Assembly: GCA_022495005.1 (NCBI GenBank) | Contig: JAGYXB010000369.1 | Span: forward strand, 62,001 to 126,000 | Source: Rhyacophila brunnea | Taxonomy: Eukaryota > Arthropoda > Insecta > Trichoptera > Rhyacophilidae | Length of the DNA: 64,000 bases | Direction of reading: 5' to 3' | Position numbers and translations under genes: made by a program | Notes under the pieces: generated by a model | Told to the model about the DNA's origin: nothing | Databases searched by the model: none | The model's input: the letters and a program-made list of their open reading frames with translations, nothing else | In this document: in pieces, positions 31,141 through 43,807 of the stretch | How the letters are laid out: every line of letters starts with the position of its first letter | Numbering within the stretch: position 1 is the stretch's first letter

Positions 31141-32629
31141 GGTTTTTGAAACCCACAATGACTGAGTGGCTAACATGTCGGCTTATAATGTCGTGGACCT
31201 GACAAATACATATATTGTTTTTCACGGTCTAAAATATAATATCAGTTATGAATGTGACCGTAAATAATATACGTCAAGTGTTGCATTAAAATAATGTCAT
31301 AATGACCAGAAAACCAGAATGATGTTTTAAACCAGGAGCATATGCACTTACCTGGCGTATAACTTCATCAACAGTAGATACACAATAGGTATTTGCTTCA
31401 CAACTTAAATTAGAATGGTGACGGTGACACATCATAAACATACAGCAGCTGTCAGATTGATGTGACATGGTATACTTCGCCGGTAATATGAATCTAATAT
31501 TATAATATATTATCTAATAACAACTTCAAACGATTGAATGTATTATTAGGATAAGTATAGTGTTTTAATATAATATAGGTACACATGTATTAGGTAGTTT
31601 TATTTAACCTCTACTGAAAGGGTAATATTATGTTAATTAAGATCGCACCAAATCGCTTGATTGAGAATAATATCCGGATTAAAAATTCACTAAAACATAA
31701 ACAATTCGCCAAATCACTTGATTGAGAATAGTATCCGTTTCTAAAAGTCACCAAAACCTAAATAAACATCTTTTGTTTCTAATACAAAGGCATTATTTAT
31801 CATATTGTCATTACGATTGACGGAGTAGCCGCCATTTTGAAATATAATATTTTCAGTGTTGCAAACACATCGAAAAAATAAATTCCCTAATTAATATGTG
31901 TTGTAAAAAAGTCACGTGCCGATCGAAAATCTATTGTAAAACAGTCAAAATAACCCTAAAAAACCCTAAAACGCAACGAAATTTATCAAATTCCATACTT
32001 TTATACTTGAATAAAGAACGTTTCTCTACTGAATTTTTCATTTAAACCTATTGGACATGACGAATAAGTCACACAATCGCTCGCAAAAACGGGCACAGCT
32101 GTAGGATAATAATATATAGGAGATGATGATTAACATCAATAATTCTTTTTCCGATTATTATTAATATTGGGCAAAGTGCCTACATCTACATTTTTTCCAT
32201 AAAAAACTCAATTTTTACTGCATATTTTTTCATTTAATGCATATTTTAATCATTTTAAGTGCACATGTGCGTGCATATAATCATTTTTTTCGTTGCATAT
32301 AAAGCCGATCCCTAGTTATAATGAATGAAATTAATGTTATATTTGGTATTATAATGGTGTCAGATTCTGCTGGCACTGTATGAGACTCCTCTTTGTGTTG
32401 GTATCGTTACTTTCAAATGTCACTAACACCGTTCCACAGTGAATTTGTCGTGGCCGCAATGTTATTCCTTTACCTAGTGTACGTAAATATTGCTCTGTAT
32501 ATTGTTATTATTTAATCTTAATGACAGGGCGCGCCCACAAAAAAATGTTTGGGGGTTCATTTAGAAAAAAAAATCTATAATATAACTTTATGGATTTTGA
32601 CGCGGGGGGACGCGAGGTTATCAAAATCT
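31141..32629. other. A+T-rich intergenic DNA with one tandem duplication
   Basis: A 61-base direct duplication at about 31647-31765 carries CCAAATCGCTTGATTGAGAA and CCAAATCACTTGATTGAGAA. The rest has no recognised gene. 32534-32620 has a short G+C-rich patch (GACGCGGGGGGACGCGAGG). Confidence 0.45.
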
Positions 32630-33110
32630 AGCAGTTGCCACTGACTTCCACATTTACCCCAACCGTGAAATAACGCACTTTTCAACTTACGTTCTCTATA
32701 CTTAGATACTTCACACTTTGATTCAGCGATAAATACCTGGCTTGCGACTTATTGCGAGTTGCCGCATCCACAAGTGAGTATCGAATGCACGTGGCTTAAC
32801 AGTAAACATTATTAGAATCGTTGGTGTCCGTTTATGTCATCCACGTTATCTTATCTTTTAGATATGACGCATCGGAATAATAAAGCAAACATTGGATTCC
32901 CTAGATAGTAGTACCTAACAGTTTAAGAATGCTACGGGTTTTCCAGTAGCCAAAAGCCTCTTGTATCGTAGAATACTGAGAAGAGTGGGGCCAGTCTCTT
33001 GAGAAGGCTGTTTGATAGAAATTATTTGGGCCATGAAGTCCTAAAGAAAAATAAAAGGAAGTAATATTCCATTCGATTGTTTATTTTTTTTTTCGTTTCT
33101 GGGTGAGTCT
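32630..33110 (+). repeat. Dispersed repeat B, copy 2
   Basis: It aligns with 6780-6887 plus 7480-7670: GCCACTGACTTCCACATTTA, a TATACTTAGATACTTCAC block, ATCGTAGAATACTGAGAAGA, and GAAGTCCTAAAGAAAAATAA. The hAT MITE of copy 1 is absent, giving an approximate empty-site comparison. Confidence 0.6.
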
Positions 33111-34163
33111 AGTACTTAATATTTTGTATAATTGATCTGTACAATATGTTAAATATATTATTCATTTCATATAAAGTACATAATCTAAGTAGTTATGCCC
33201 TTTTTCTAATATCTAGAATTTATATTCCCACCTAATTGTGTGTCAAAGTTTTATAATAATTGGGATTTTTTAAATTTCAGCTTACGAAGCCAGATCTAAT
33301 AATTTATAATACCATGACTGCAATTCCCACTAATTGTTATTTTTAATTATAATATTATAAATATGTTTATTATTAAAACTATGAACATAAACTGTGCGGT
33401 TAAATATTATAAAATAAATTCACTAAGTATTTGAATAGAAAAAAATGTTTTCCCTCCATCAATTCGAATTTTACTACAGAAAATATTTGAAAAGTTGTTT
33501 ATTGTGTAATTTAAGATGCATGGTATAATATTTATCAATAGTATAATAAGTATCTCTGATCGTTGACAATATATTTTCCCCCCTTTCAATGCCAAAGCTG
33601 TCTGTCGCATTTTGTCAATGACGGTATTAAACTAAGTAGGTACCTACATATTATTACCCTCGACATGTTATATGAGAGGATTTACAAATACGCCCGTAGG
33701 TCCGAGAATCGATGTATTATTCTCTGGACAAAACATTCCACATCAAATCACACATCAAAGGTGGAAGCTCAATCGAGTAATCCCTTGCCCTGAACAGGAA
33801 TTAAAACATATACGTAGGTAACTACAGATTATCTGAGAATGGAGAAAAACGTTGTTATTATGTATCATCGGAAAATGCAAAGACATATTTTATATTTACG
33901 TCAGACGTAAATAAATTGTATGTATTAGATTTCGCCGTAGTACAGTTTACCGTAAGCTATCTGCTGTTTTTCTGGAAAAATATGGCATTAATATAAACTA
34001 AACTTACTAAACTAACAAAATACGCGTTGTTTGTGGAGCATTGCAAACTGTAATATTCAAATTATATGAGATTCAATAAGAACATAAAGTTGGTGTTGAT
34101 TGGTATCAAAAATCTGATAACACCGCTGTAATTATTATCTGATAATATATCATAGGTACCTAC

Positions 34164-34841
34164 CAGTGGCGAAGGGTGACTTTTGGAAAGAGGTAGGCTG
34201 TTTATATCAGAGAAAAATAGCACACTTGTGAGGTATACTTACGGGAAATAAGAATAAATACGATATTACTACTGATGAAGAGGTATACAAACACTAATGA
34301 CAACAACACACTACATCGATGACATTTCTTGCTATAGCTTGCTGACGATATAAAATTGAGCGATAGGCTTAAATTATGTATTTTTATAAAGATTTATAAC
34401 CATCAAAAATCTATTAAATTATCTTATTATTAATTATTTTCGACAATAATATTATGCCCAAAGGGTTTAGGCTTCGCCTCTCGAGCCTACCGCATTGCGT
34501 ACGTTAGTGTAGATGGGGCTGAGGTCCGTGAAGTAAATTCCATACAAAAAATCTGACATTCATCGCACAATAATCCGATACATACAGTAGTTGAAGAGAG
34601 ATGGCGCTGTTGATTTTTTTTTAACATTTGACAGATAGTTCTGTATATACTTATATGTATTTATAATATTACATTACTACGTGTATTACAGAATTGTCTG
34701 AATTCGTTGGCAAATTAAATTATTTTTGTAGAATATAAAATAATCAAGTTTTTATTGAAATACGTTAATATGCAATTAAAAATTATTTTTCTTAAGAAGG
34801 TAGGCTTCAAATAATAGCCTAGTATGGTGTCTTTGCCACTG
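34164..34841. mobile_element. hAT-type element, 678 bp, near-perfect 8-bp target duplication
   Basis: The left end is CAGTGGCGAAGGGTGACTTT and the right end ATGGTGTCTTTGCCACTG, whose outer 8-9 bases complement the left terminus. The flanks GTACCTAC (34156-34163) and GTATCTAC (34842-34849) agree at 7 of 8 bases. The first 150 bases match 11084-11240. The middle holds a more G+C-rich part (34455-34610). No transposase frame. Confidence 0.85.
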
Positions 34842-35223
34842 GTATCTACGACTTGATTCTTTATAGCTAGAATTGTATATAAGTATCTTACACTACCTAT
34901 ATGATTTCTAATTTACCATTTTTTTCATTCTGTTTTTCCTTAGTATTCCGGTGGTTTTTATTACGTATAGGTAAATGTTTTATTTAGACATGAATTTTAC
35001 GTCAAAACTTTATGGTCATATATTTCCAATAAACGTAACGTAAATTCACGGTAAAGTGTGATGATACGGCAAATTGTATAGGTAGAGGTACCTACATACC
35101 TACGTAGAAATTTTTGGACAAACGTAAAATTTAATTTGATAACAGGGGTATCTCAAAAGACATAACTATAATATATTATTACTAAATGGGTAAATCACCA
35201 TTATGCTCCATAATATATATCAT

Positions 35224-35605
35224 GTCGGCTGTGTTTAGGAAAAAGGGTGTAACTCTCGATTTTTCGAAAAATGCTTTTATTAGATATTAACAATGTATAC
35301 AACTAAATACACGTTCTGCAAAAAGGAAGTAAGCCGCAAATACCAAATTATTATCTAAATTCAAGTTTTAATTGAGCTTTTACCATCTTAACATTTACCC
35401 TCAATTTTAATATATTTTTGTGTAATTACTTCTTTAATTATTATTAGATCAAATATATATTACACCAAATCATCAATCATCATGCACCTAATGTCTGTGC
35501 ATATTTTTTTTATTATTGAATCAAAATCATTCAAAAAGCGTTTTTTTCCCCTCCTGTAAAATTTGTTCTGTGAGGGTTACGCCGTTTTTCCTAAACACGG
35601 TCGAT
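35224..35605. mobile_element. MITE-like insertion inside block B
   Basis: TCGGCTGTGTTTAGGAAAAA followed by GGGTGTAACTC near the left, and GAGGGTTACGCCGTTTTTCC followed by TAAACACGGTCGA near the right, are imperfect inverted repeats of about 30 bases. Block A lacks this segment at the corresponding place. The exact ends and the target duplication are unclear. Confidence 0.7.
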
Positions 35606-36102
35606 GTGATGTACCATAGTGATGCAGGTGGTATGCATATTCAGAAACTTTTAACAAATAATATATCGGTTCATGCCACGAATTCAAACACACGTTATAG
35701 TGATTAAAGGTGAAAAACATATTAATTTTACACACCCATTTCTCAAATCGTAGATCATGAGCCGAACATTTTAATCTGTGGATTGTAATACATAAATAAC
35801 GCATTATGCATTATTCAAAGTACAAATCTTATTAATAAACTATTTATTTTATTCAAACAAATAATTCACAAGATTTAAGAATATACCATTATAATTATTG
35901 AACATACATAATTTTTGAAAAACATCTTTGAGAAAATATATTAACGCATTCGCTGCTGAGTAGATAATGATTTTTTAATAAGCATCTTTAAAATGCACGT
36001 TAATTACATCGATCGGCCGCCTGGTCATTACGCGAATGTGCGTCTTCAGCGTCCAAAGTATTAAGTATAACCAATAGAAAAAAATCTTTTTGAAAAAAGT
36101 AA

Positions 36103-36178
36103 GACACCCGGCAGGAATCGAACCTGCATCTCTTGGATTTACGCCCCGTGCGCATTGTCCACTATGCTACTAGGTGAC
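36103..36178 (-). repeat. tRNA-like sequence (SINE head or tRNA pseudogene)
   Basis: On the minus strand there is TAGCATAGTGG (A-box form), a GCAT/ATGC D-stem and a perfect T-arm GCAGGTTCGATTCCTGC (B-box GGTTCGATTCC). The acceptor ends GTCACCT and GGGTGTC pair except at one or two positions. The anticodon arm does not fold properly, and there is no clean anticodon, so I call it a pseudogene or SINE head. Confidence 0.65.
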
Positions 36179-38587
36179 ATACTAATTACGACAAATTATA
36201 ACTATTGGCCCTTATAATACTTGCTCATCAGCGCTCTTCCAAATTAAGCTGCTATTATTGGTCGGTTTTTGTTAATTAAATCAAAGTAGGTAGGTACCTG
36301 CTACTTTAATTACTAACCGACGTCACGAATCTCTCCAATACTTTATGTTGTAATTTACTCGAACTTGCTAATAATTTGTAATTAACTATTTCTTTTATTC
36401 AAACGAATAATTCACAAGATTTAATCAACATTTTGGCTGCTAGGATGTTTTTCAAAACCCGGGCGAGAATTGCTACCAATTATTCTCGATAAATGAAAAT
36501 ATTGTATTATTTTTAGACATGCTACCACTCTAATTGATTCTTTGAAATCGGAATATTATGAAAACAAGTTTCATAATTTATCGTTTTGAATAGATAATGA
36601 GGCAATTATATAACCCGCGCTGCATATACCGTTAAAATTAATTGAACATCTCTTTCTCGCTCTATCATACTGACAATCACGTGTGCGAGCGAAACGAACC
36701 ATCCGCACTCGGAGTTTTGATTTTTACCAGCTATTGGAAACAATCGGTTACTTCAAAATATTATTTTAATTCCATTCGATTGCGTTAGCTAAAACACGTA
36801 CTCCCCATAACATCTTATTGTGAAAATAGTTCCTCATTTGTATTATAATTTATTTGTCGTTTATTTTAATTTCTGAAATCAAAAAAGGAATTTCCTAGGT
36901 GTTTTTGGATCAAGATTTCATCGATAAAACTCATATGCCACCACAAAAAAATACAATAGTTATCATTTCTAAACCTACGCAGTCACAAAACATATATCAA
37001 TCGGGTTATATTACACAACAATAAAACTAAATAGATAAAAAAATATTTCGTACCACTGAGGCAGTAGTATGTTACCAAATAACCTTAACATTTCAGGCAT
37101 CAACAGTAAAACGACGATCGTTGTTAGCATTCCTCGCCATTATGAAAAACAACGATATATCTTGTGTATCATTCTAAGGGTTAAGAATGTACCATTCTAA
37201 TTATTGAACATACAAACTTTCTTACTTTTTTCAAAAAGGTTTTTCAAGATTTTCAAGAAAAATATTTAATACTATTATTTATATTTAAATGATTATATTA
37301 TGATGTAATAGTTCGTGAGATGTAAATAACGTATGAGAAATACGTATAAAGATGTAAATAACGTAAATAATGATTTAATCGTACATATGTTTAAGTTCCA
37401 ACGAAAAAAGAGTTTTTCAGTTTATATAAAGCCTTCGGCATGGTAATTCTCAATCCGCAATAAAGAATACATTATGTTCAGAGTAAAATGAATTAAAACT
37501 ACTAAGTAGTAGATAGAAACTAATTAAAATACCTCGTCTACGTTATGTATACGTGTCTACGACAGTGCGGCGTCCAATTGTCCGGAGTCCAGTTGTCACA
37601 TTCCCATATATTATTGGTCGCTCGTTAAGAGAAGTGGGCGTAGGCAGTGTTACCAACTTAGCGTTTTACTTACCATAATTAACATTTTTCGATAGGCTCT
37701 AGCTTGCAAAAAATTCATTTAGATTATGTCGTTTTTTAACGTTTTTCATGCCTTCCTGAAGATATTCAGTTTATTAATTTTCTTGCACATCTAATTTTTG
37801 AGAGATTTAAGAGATTAAATGAAGGTGTCAATACTTGATTAATAAAACAATGCAATGAAATATTAGGGGCATTCTTGGCATTTTAGTGATATAATAGTAT
37901 CAGATATTATAATTTAATATGTGCTTAGGAATGTGGCATCGGATTGACGATTATCGGGGATTCCACTCTCTGGTATTACCTACCTAATTATTGCTTATCG
38001 TAGGTTGTTTGATAAATAAATTATTTTTTGATAATGTTGAAATGAGTTTCTGGGAAAAAGTGGTGTGATTTTTCCCCGCAGGTACCTATACCGATTTTTT
38101 TTTCAATTTTTTCACTTTTTTTCAGTAGGCAAAAAAGTGATATTTTCCACAAAATCTAGTGCTTTTTCCTGCCATATGGCTTGTTTTTGTACCCCATCTA
38201 GCATATTATTGGCAAAACTGGGCGTAGGTACCTACTGTCAAATTACTGAATTAGTATCACTAACCGTTTAAAACGTTTTTAACACCACAGCACCACTAGA
38301 AGATTGGATGAAACAACGTCAGTATATAATGTACCTGGAAGAAGATAGTGTCAAAAAACGATGGATGTAAATGTAATTTTTTTATATAAAAATGATATAC
38401 CTACATATTCTATAAATAAGTATGAATGCGAAAGTTCCTTACTGGCGTTTACGAGCCACAATTATGTGCATGTCAATAGTTTTATTTTAATTTATAATAA
38501 CAACAATAATATATTGCACCATGGAAAACATATGACGGCATATGCTACCTACTTGTCAAGAGAACAACATATTTAAAATTGCACGAT
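36179..38587. other. A+T-rich intergenic DNA
   Basis: GAATAATTCACAAGATTTAA occurs near 35870 and 36405, with a complementary form near 51335, and AATGTACCATTCTAATTATT near 37190 resembles 35880, so pieces of a shared repeat are present. A more G+C-rich patch at 36615-36715 and another at 37560-37650 have no assigned function. The frame at 38065-38271 is low complexity. Confidence 0.35.
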
Positions 38588-38690
38588 TTAACCACTCGCT
38601 CAACCTATTAAATCCATACTCTGATTCCAAACAAAAATTGAAACACAATATAACGTGCAACTTGTGAGACTCGGGGTTTATCAATTTTTA
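38588..38690 (-). repeat. SINE body fragment, copy 3
   Basis: AACCACTCGCTCAACCTATT followed by AAATCCATACTCTGATTCCA, and then ACTTGTGAGACTCGGGG, follows the body and the start of the tRNA head of the SINE at 50694-50912. Only part of the head remains. Confidence 0.55.
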
Positions 38691-39474
38691 TGAGGTTTTC
38701 AACTTTTACTCTTTCTCTGTGTGTATACGCCTTCACAACAAATAACAGAATGCGATATAATAAAGTTTTCTAAAAACCTTAAGGGCGGACGTGCTCAGCG
38801 TGGGTCAAAATGGAGTTTTTTTTCTATGTTCAAAGCATGATCCTGGACATACCTTAGACGTTGTAGATAATCTATTTATATAATTTTGAAGCCTTATTAT
38901 CCTTTAAATTTATTTTGAACATTTTATGACTGCATAAAGTATTTTTATTACATAAAATAGTATTCTTTTAAACCTCTCGCTCTAATGTTTTAGAATATAG
39001 TCATATTTCAGTACATAACTGTGCAGTGGTGTTAAGATTTTTTACATTTATTAATTTTTAAACGTATTTATCAAACCATTAGTATAATTTATGACGAGAT
39101 AATTTTAGTAAAATATTTACGATAAAAAATTATATTGATTATCTCAAATTTGACAAGAATTAGGCATTTTTTTATTTAAAAAATGGGCAAGATTAACACA
39201 TTTGAAGATAATTCTAAAGATACTTATTATAAGCTATGTTTTTGACCATTCAAGTGTGATAAACATCCTACGAATAATGATTGCTTTATAATAATTATTG
39301 ACCTAAGAATAAGGTAGTGTTTTTTTGAAATACGCCATTTCTTTCGGCATTCCCCAGTGGTTAAGCTACAACATACGACCGTAGCCATAAATTGACAAAC
39401 TATAATTGAAGTAGGGAGTAAAATGATGTTAACGAGCGTGTTTGAACATGTACTGTTTAAAAAAAAGATTTTTT
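38691..39474. other. A+T-rich intergenic DNA
   Basis: Nothing recognised apart from short poly-T runs. Confidence 0.35.
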
Positions 39475-39792
39475 TTCGGTTATAAGTATTATATTATATA
39501 GTATTAAGTATATAAAATACAAAGTTTGTTGTTTGTTTGTTCCATCTAATTTTGATTTTTTTTACTACATTTTAATACTATTAATAACGTTTGCAGATTT
39601 TGGATTCGATTTTAATTTAGTGTTCTTTTGTTTAACCTTTACTCATATTAGAATTACTTTCATATTGCCATATTGTATCACACAGATATTTTAATATTAA
39701 AAAGATAATTACTTTATATTATTTTTTAAATATCTAAGATAAATGTATCCACGACGTGACCCTGTGTGAAGCCGGGTACTTCAGCTAGTTTG
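39475..39792 (-). repeat. Array-free copy of the 13.6 kb dispersed element
   Basis: Read on the minus strand it starts ACTAGCTGAAGTACCCGGCT followed by TCACACAGGGTCAC and matches 13584-13875 almost base for base, including the AACAAACAAACAACAAACTT string. It then ends in an A+T-rich tail without any of the roughly 130-bp units found in the other copy. Confidence 0.85.
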
Positions 39793-40410
39793 TCATAAAA
39801 ATTCAACATGCGTCGTTTTAGTGTTATGTTTATTGTTCTATTTGTAATAATAATAATGTATTCATTGACATGTTTTCTTTTTCAAGTAAATGGTTAAGGT
39901 TTTTTAGTCATGTCTACACAGTTTAAAAATTAATTCCCCCGAAGCCATCACAAAACAAATTGACGTGTTCACACCTCGACTTTCGCCCTCCGATTGGCAG
40001 CCAGCCCGAAATTTCGTCGCACCTACAGTTGAAAATTATTTTCCGTTTCACTTATGTACGCTCTTAACAATTAAGATATCTCGAAAAAAAGTGTGATGCA
40101 ATCCAAAGATTACCATTTACGAAAATAATTGATGGCCTTTTAGTTCTTCTGAAGAAAAACATATTAATTGAAAATAACATCCATTCCATTTTGGGAGTTT
40201 TTTTGGAGCGTCGACAATTTTTTTTCAATTCACTCAACAACCGTTATTTTAGTGTTTATTAATTAGATAATTAATTTATTCTTTGAACAACAAAATATAA
40301 AGTGTCTATGAAAACTTAAAGTTAGTTGCAATATCAAAAAAAATAAGTGCGATTTTTGTAAACAAGTTTCCCAGCAAACATATTTGATGCTGGCAAGATA
40401 AACGCTAACT
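39793..40410. other. Intergenic DNA
   Basis: 39960-40040 is less A+T-rich. No gene or repeat recognised. Confidence 0.35.
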
Positions 40411-42379
40411 GTCGTATGCATGAGATTCCCAAAAACCTTATAGGCTATATAGGTACTGCACGTTTGTATGCATGAGTAAAAACGCTATTAGCTGTTAAGT
40501 GACGTCACGAATGTGACATATCATGTGTCATGGTGTTCGTATTATAAAATTTCATTCCCCGATAAATAATTCAAAATTTTAAAATTGTAAATGTGTCTGA
40601 AAGTGTGCGAACGGTACCATATAAATTTGATAATTATACATGAATAATTATTATGAAATTTAAATAATTTATCAGCCATTTTATCACATGTATTTTATAA
40701 TTATTCTACTGTACGAAAGGTTGTATTGCCAGTAAACTTTTCCATTTGGTGGCAACACTGAATACATTTGGTGGCAATACTGAATATTATTATGACTAAC
40801 TTCACTTCAATTATTGAGATCTCAAAAGAGAATAAGAATAAATGACAGAAAATGCAAATGATTTAAGACAATAATATGTAATGATCTCTGTATAATATTA
40901 TCATTTATACCAATCACCGTATGATACTATTGATGTTTCCAGTGTATTTGAGAGTTGTGCCTTGTTTATTACAGTTATCTAAAGCCCATATTCCATTGGC
41001 AGATTGCGTCTGGCCCGATCGTCTGCCACGACTGTCAAACTCTATTCTCTATGGTTTTCAAGGATCGTGAGCGATCGGGTCGAAAGTGGAAAATTTTCTA
41101 TTATCCGTCGTGCGATCCTTTCATTATCAAGCGAAGATTGCCGAAAGCGTACGAAAATAGCCGAATATGCGCCTGAGTCATGCAAACGGTCGTTCATTTC
41201 ATTCTACTGGTCAATTTCAACTGAACAACTACAAGATGACGAAAACTTAAAAAATATATATGGAGTATCACCGAGGACACAGTCCTCGTCGAATAAATAC
41301 ACGCCAAAGATATAGTGTGGAACGTAAAAAAATCCGCCATATTCAATGGCGATCACGCTGTTCTTCAGTTAGCCAACTTTTGACCCAGTGTTTTTGTTTA
41401 CGGCGAGTTGAAATATAGCCATACTTGCTACAATAAATTAGTCTTTGGATTATTCGATTTCGATATTCGAATTACTCAATTGGTTTTGGAGATTCAAGCT
41501 CGCCCAGTTATTCATGATGTAAATTAACAATAAGTATACAAACTTTCTATAAATGTCAAACGGCCGCATAAATTTTAACAGATCTGATGCTCGCTAGGTT
41601 TGACAGCTGACAGCTCAGTTTTGTTGACGTAAAATTGCGCGGGAATGCGTTCAGTGTAGCCACCAATCTAAGAAATATCTAGTTTTCACTCAACCTATAT
41701 TTTTAATAATAGCAACACTAGTATTATTTTAACCAATCAAATCAAGGACCAACGAGATTGAATCGTTGCGTGTAATTGCAAATAGCTAGCGTTGGCGTTG
41801 GCGTCGATCGTTGGATCGGGTTGGGTCTGTGCGTCTGCCAATGGAATATGGCCTTTACAATAATTAAGTAGGTAGGTAGGTGGTACCGTAATATTTTGAA
41901 GAACGCAGAATGCTTACAATTGTATATTTTAATGCCAGATACAGCAGTAGATACATATTTTTGCGGTGGTTTAGCGGAGATATTTTATCGTAATCTTACG
42001 TAAGTCCATCTTATGTCTCCATGAGAAATATTGCAAGCGAAATAGGCGAAATAAGCGAGGCATTTTATCAGTTACCTACTATCTAGATTATAGACTAGGG
42101 ATCAAAATTATACGTATTTTGTAAACAGCACGACTAGGAACTGTTTTTAAAGTTCGCAAATGTTTTACAGAATCTACAAAACGAATAAGGGCCTCAACCA
42201 AATGTTTTTTGCAATGAATGCAAAATTAAAATGACATTTGAAAGTGACAGCTAGCTGAGGCAGCCATTTTTAATGGCGCGTGACGTCAGATCGCTTACGT
42301 CACAAAGAGTGTTATTAGCTATTCGATGGAAAATCGGTTAAATAGCTTATAAAGAATTTGGGAATCTCATACATACGGC
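40411..42379. mobile_element. Terminal-inverted-repeat element, about 2 kb, carrying a nested one
   Basis: GTCGTATGCATGAGATTCCC and the following AAAAACCTTATAGGCTA (40411-40447) are complementary with a few changes to 42343-42379, which ends GGGAATCTCATACATACGGC. Further in, CGCTATTAGCTG...GTGACGTCACG near 40480-40510 is matched by GCTTACGTCACAAAGAGTGTTATTAGCT near 42291-42320. No transposase is visible. The target duplication is unclear. Confidence 0.72.
40980..41856. mobile_element. Nested terminal-inverted-repeat element, 877 bp
   Basis: The left end TAAAGCCCATATTCCATTGG continues CAGATTGCGTCTGGCCCGAT. The right end CGTCTGCCAATGGAATATGG continues CCTTTA. The inverted match is about 25 bases, then looser around the CGATCG/ATCGGG parts. 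It lies entirely inside the 40411-42379 element. The overlapping frames at 40955-41315 are by-products. A third terminus of the family is at 42972-43000. Confidence 0.78.
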
Positions 42380-42971
42380 CCTAAGTCTGCAACGCTTCAC
42401 TCTCTAACCATCAAATCTCACTCTATTCTAATCTCTAGCGCTTACCTTCAACCAGTGGCAAATTAGCATATATTATAATTTATAATATTATGTTTTTTGT
42501 CTTGTAAAGAAATGTGTTTAGTGCTGGAAATAATGGTAATCGACATTAATTTAGCAGTATATTATTATAGTAGGCATATTGACATGTTATATATATATAA
42601 TCTTAATGGAATTTCCATTATACAATCATAATTGATTACCTACCTAGTCTGGCAATACAAAAATGTTTAAGGTGGACAAATGGTTATAGGTAGATAATCT
42701 CAATACATTAAGATGTGATATTTTCAAGTCTGAGTATTTCTTTGATGCGCTGTGATGATCATCAACAACACGATATGGATATACTCTCTCCTTTACTAAA
42801 TCCAATCCCATTACAAAATTAAAAACTGTATATAGGTACTGTAAGTATATAGGAACCTAGTGTCAAAAATACTACTATGTATACATTTTTCATATGCATA
42901 CCGTACACTCGTAGTGCTCGTAGTACGTCTCGTTAGTGCGTAATATTCTTGTCTAGTTTCCTACAAGCTTA

Positions 42972-43000
42972 TTTAAAGCCAGCACTCCATTGGCGAGCCA
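42972..43000 (+). mobile_element. Solo terminus of the same family
   Basis: TTTAAAGCCAGCACTCCATT followed by GGCGAGCC resembles the left terminus at 40980. No partner end was found downstream. Confidence 0.4.
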
Positions 43001-43317
43001 AAAGTCCGAGGACAATAAATCGTCAGATTTGTCTATGCTCTGCTACTGATCAACGAACGAATAAAAAAGTCGAGGTGTCAAACGTCAAAAGTTGCGATTG
43101 TCGTAATGTCTTCCGATAATCCTATAATTTTGTGTTATTTATAAGTAGACTTGCATAAAATAATATAGCAGTGAAAACAACACAAGTTTTACGTTTTCTT
43201 TTATGAATTTCATAAATACAAATAAAAAAATAATTGATAAATCTCACATTTTCTAATGTGTAAATTAACAAATTAATCAATGAAAATGTTTAAAACAATT
43301 ACAGATTTTTTTCCGGT

Positions 43318-43725
43318 CCGAATTCAATTTCAATTTCAATTTTTTTTTTAACATATTGTGGACATTACAAATTATAAGTTTAAGACGTTCACAACATGAC
43401 ATTTAGAAACAAAGATATATAAATATAACAGTATTACATAAAAAAAGAGATATATCAGTAGATAAATTAGATAGGTACAAGGAAGTACACCGGATGAGTT
43501 AAGCAGACCCTATTTTAAGAATTTATAAAACTACATTCACCTAAACTCATTCTCACGTAGGTGGAATATATCAACGCCCGAAGCAATTTCGTTGAACATA
43601 GTTATCGCTCTCCCAATTGGCATTACCAGTGGCAGGAAGGTTCTGCACCCTGGGAGAATAAACAACTTATGGTCTCTATTTCTACCATAGTTATCAGGGA
43701 CACACAGGTCAACATTGCCCAAAAT
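43318..43725 (-). pseudogene. CR1/Jockey-like LINE, last codons and 3' UTR
   Basis: On the minus strand a frame ends with LCVPDNYGRNRDHKLFILPG, CRTFLPLVMPIGRAI, then FNEIASGVDIFH. This fits the C-terminal pattern (L.VP......R...LF..P.CRT......P..R....N......DIF) common to CR1/Jockey-type polymerases. About 140 bases of 3' UTR follow, ending in a poly-A-like run and the repeated hexamer TTGAAA (43321-43343). Strongly 5'-truncated and dead. A matching 3' UTR piece is at 44570-44655 in the other orientation. Confidence 0.8.
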
Positions 43726-43807
43726 GGCTCTGACTGGAAGTTCTCATTTATACCTATGATTGCGTATGAATGTCAAATCGAATTTGCATAGTGATTGACG
43801 GACGAAG

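Larger units (their letters stand above)
33289..35835 (+). repeat. Paralogous block B (partner 26962-27973)
   Basis: Same order of shared strings as block A, but 2.5 times longer. Two inserted elements (34164-34841 and about 35224-35605) account for roughly 1.1 kb of the excess. Further length differences lie at 33810-34160 and 34850-35150. The ORF-like stretch at 33563-33793 lies in the shared part but has no intact counterpart in block A, which argues against selection on it. Confidence 0.75.

Noticed and set aside
33563..33793. 76-codon frame in paralogous block B
   Set aside because: Block A has no intact equivalent, so there is no sign of conservation.
36103..36178. Functional tRNA gene
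   Set aside because: The T-arm and D-stem are good, but the anticodon arm does not fold and the acceptor has a mismatch.
40955..41315. Overlapping 73- and 103-codon frames
   Set aside because: They start in or just before a terminal inverted repeat and run through MITE sequence.
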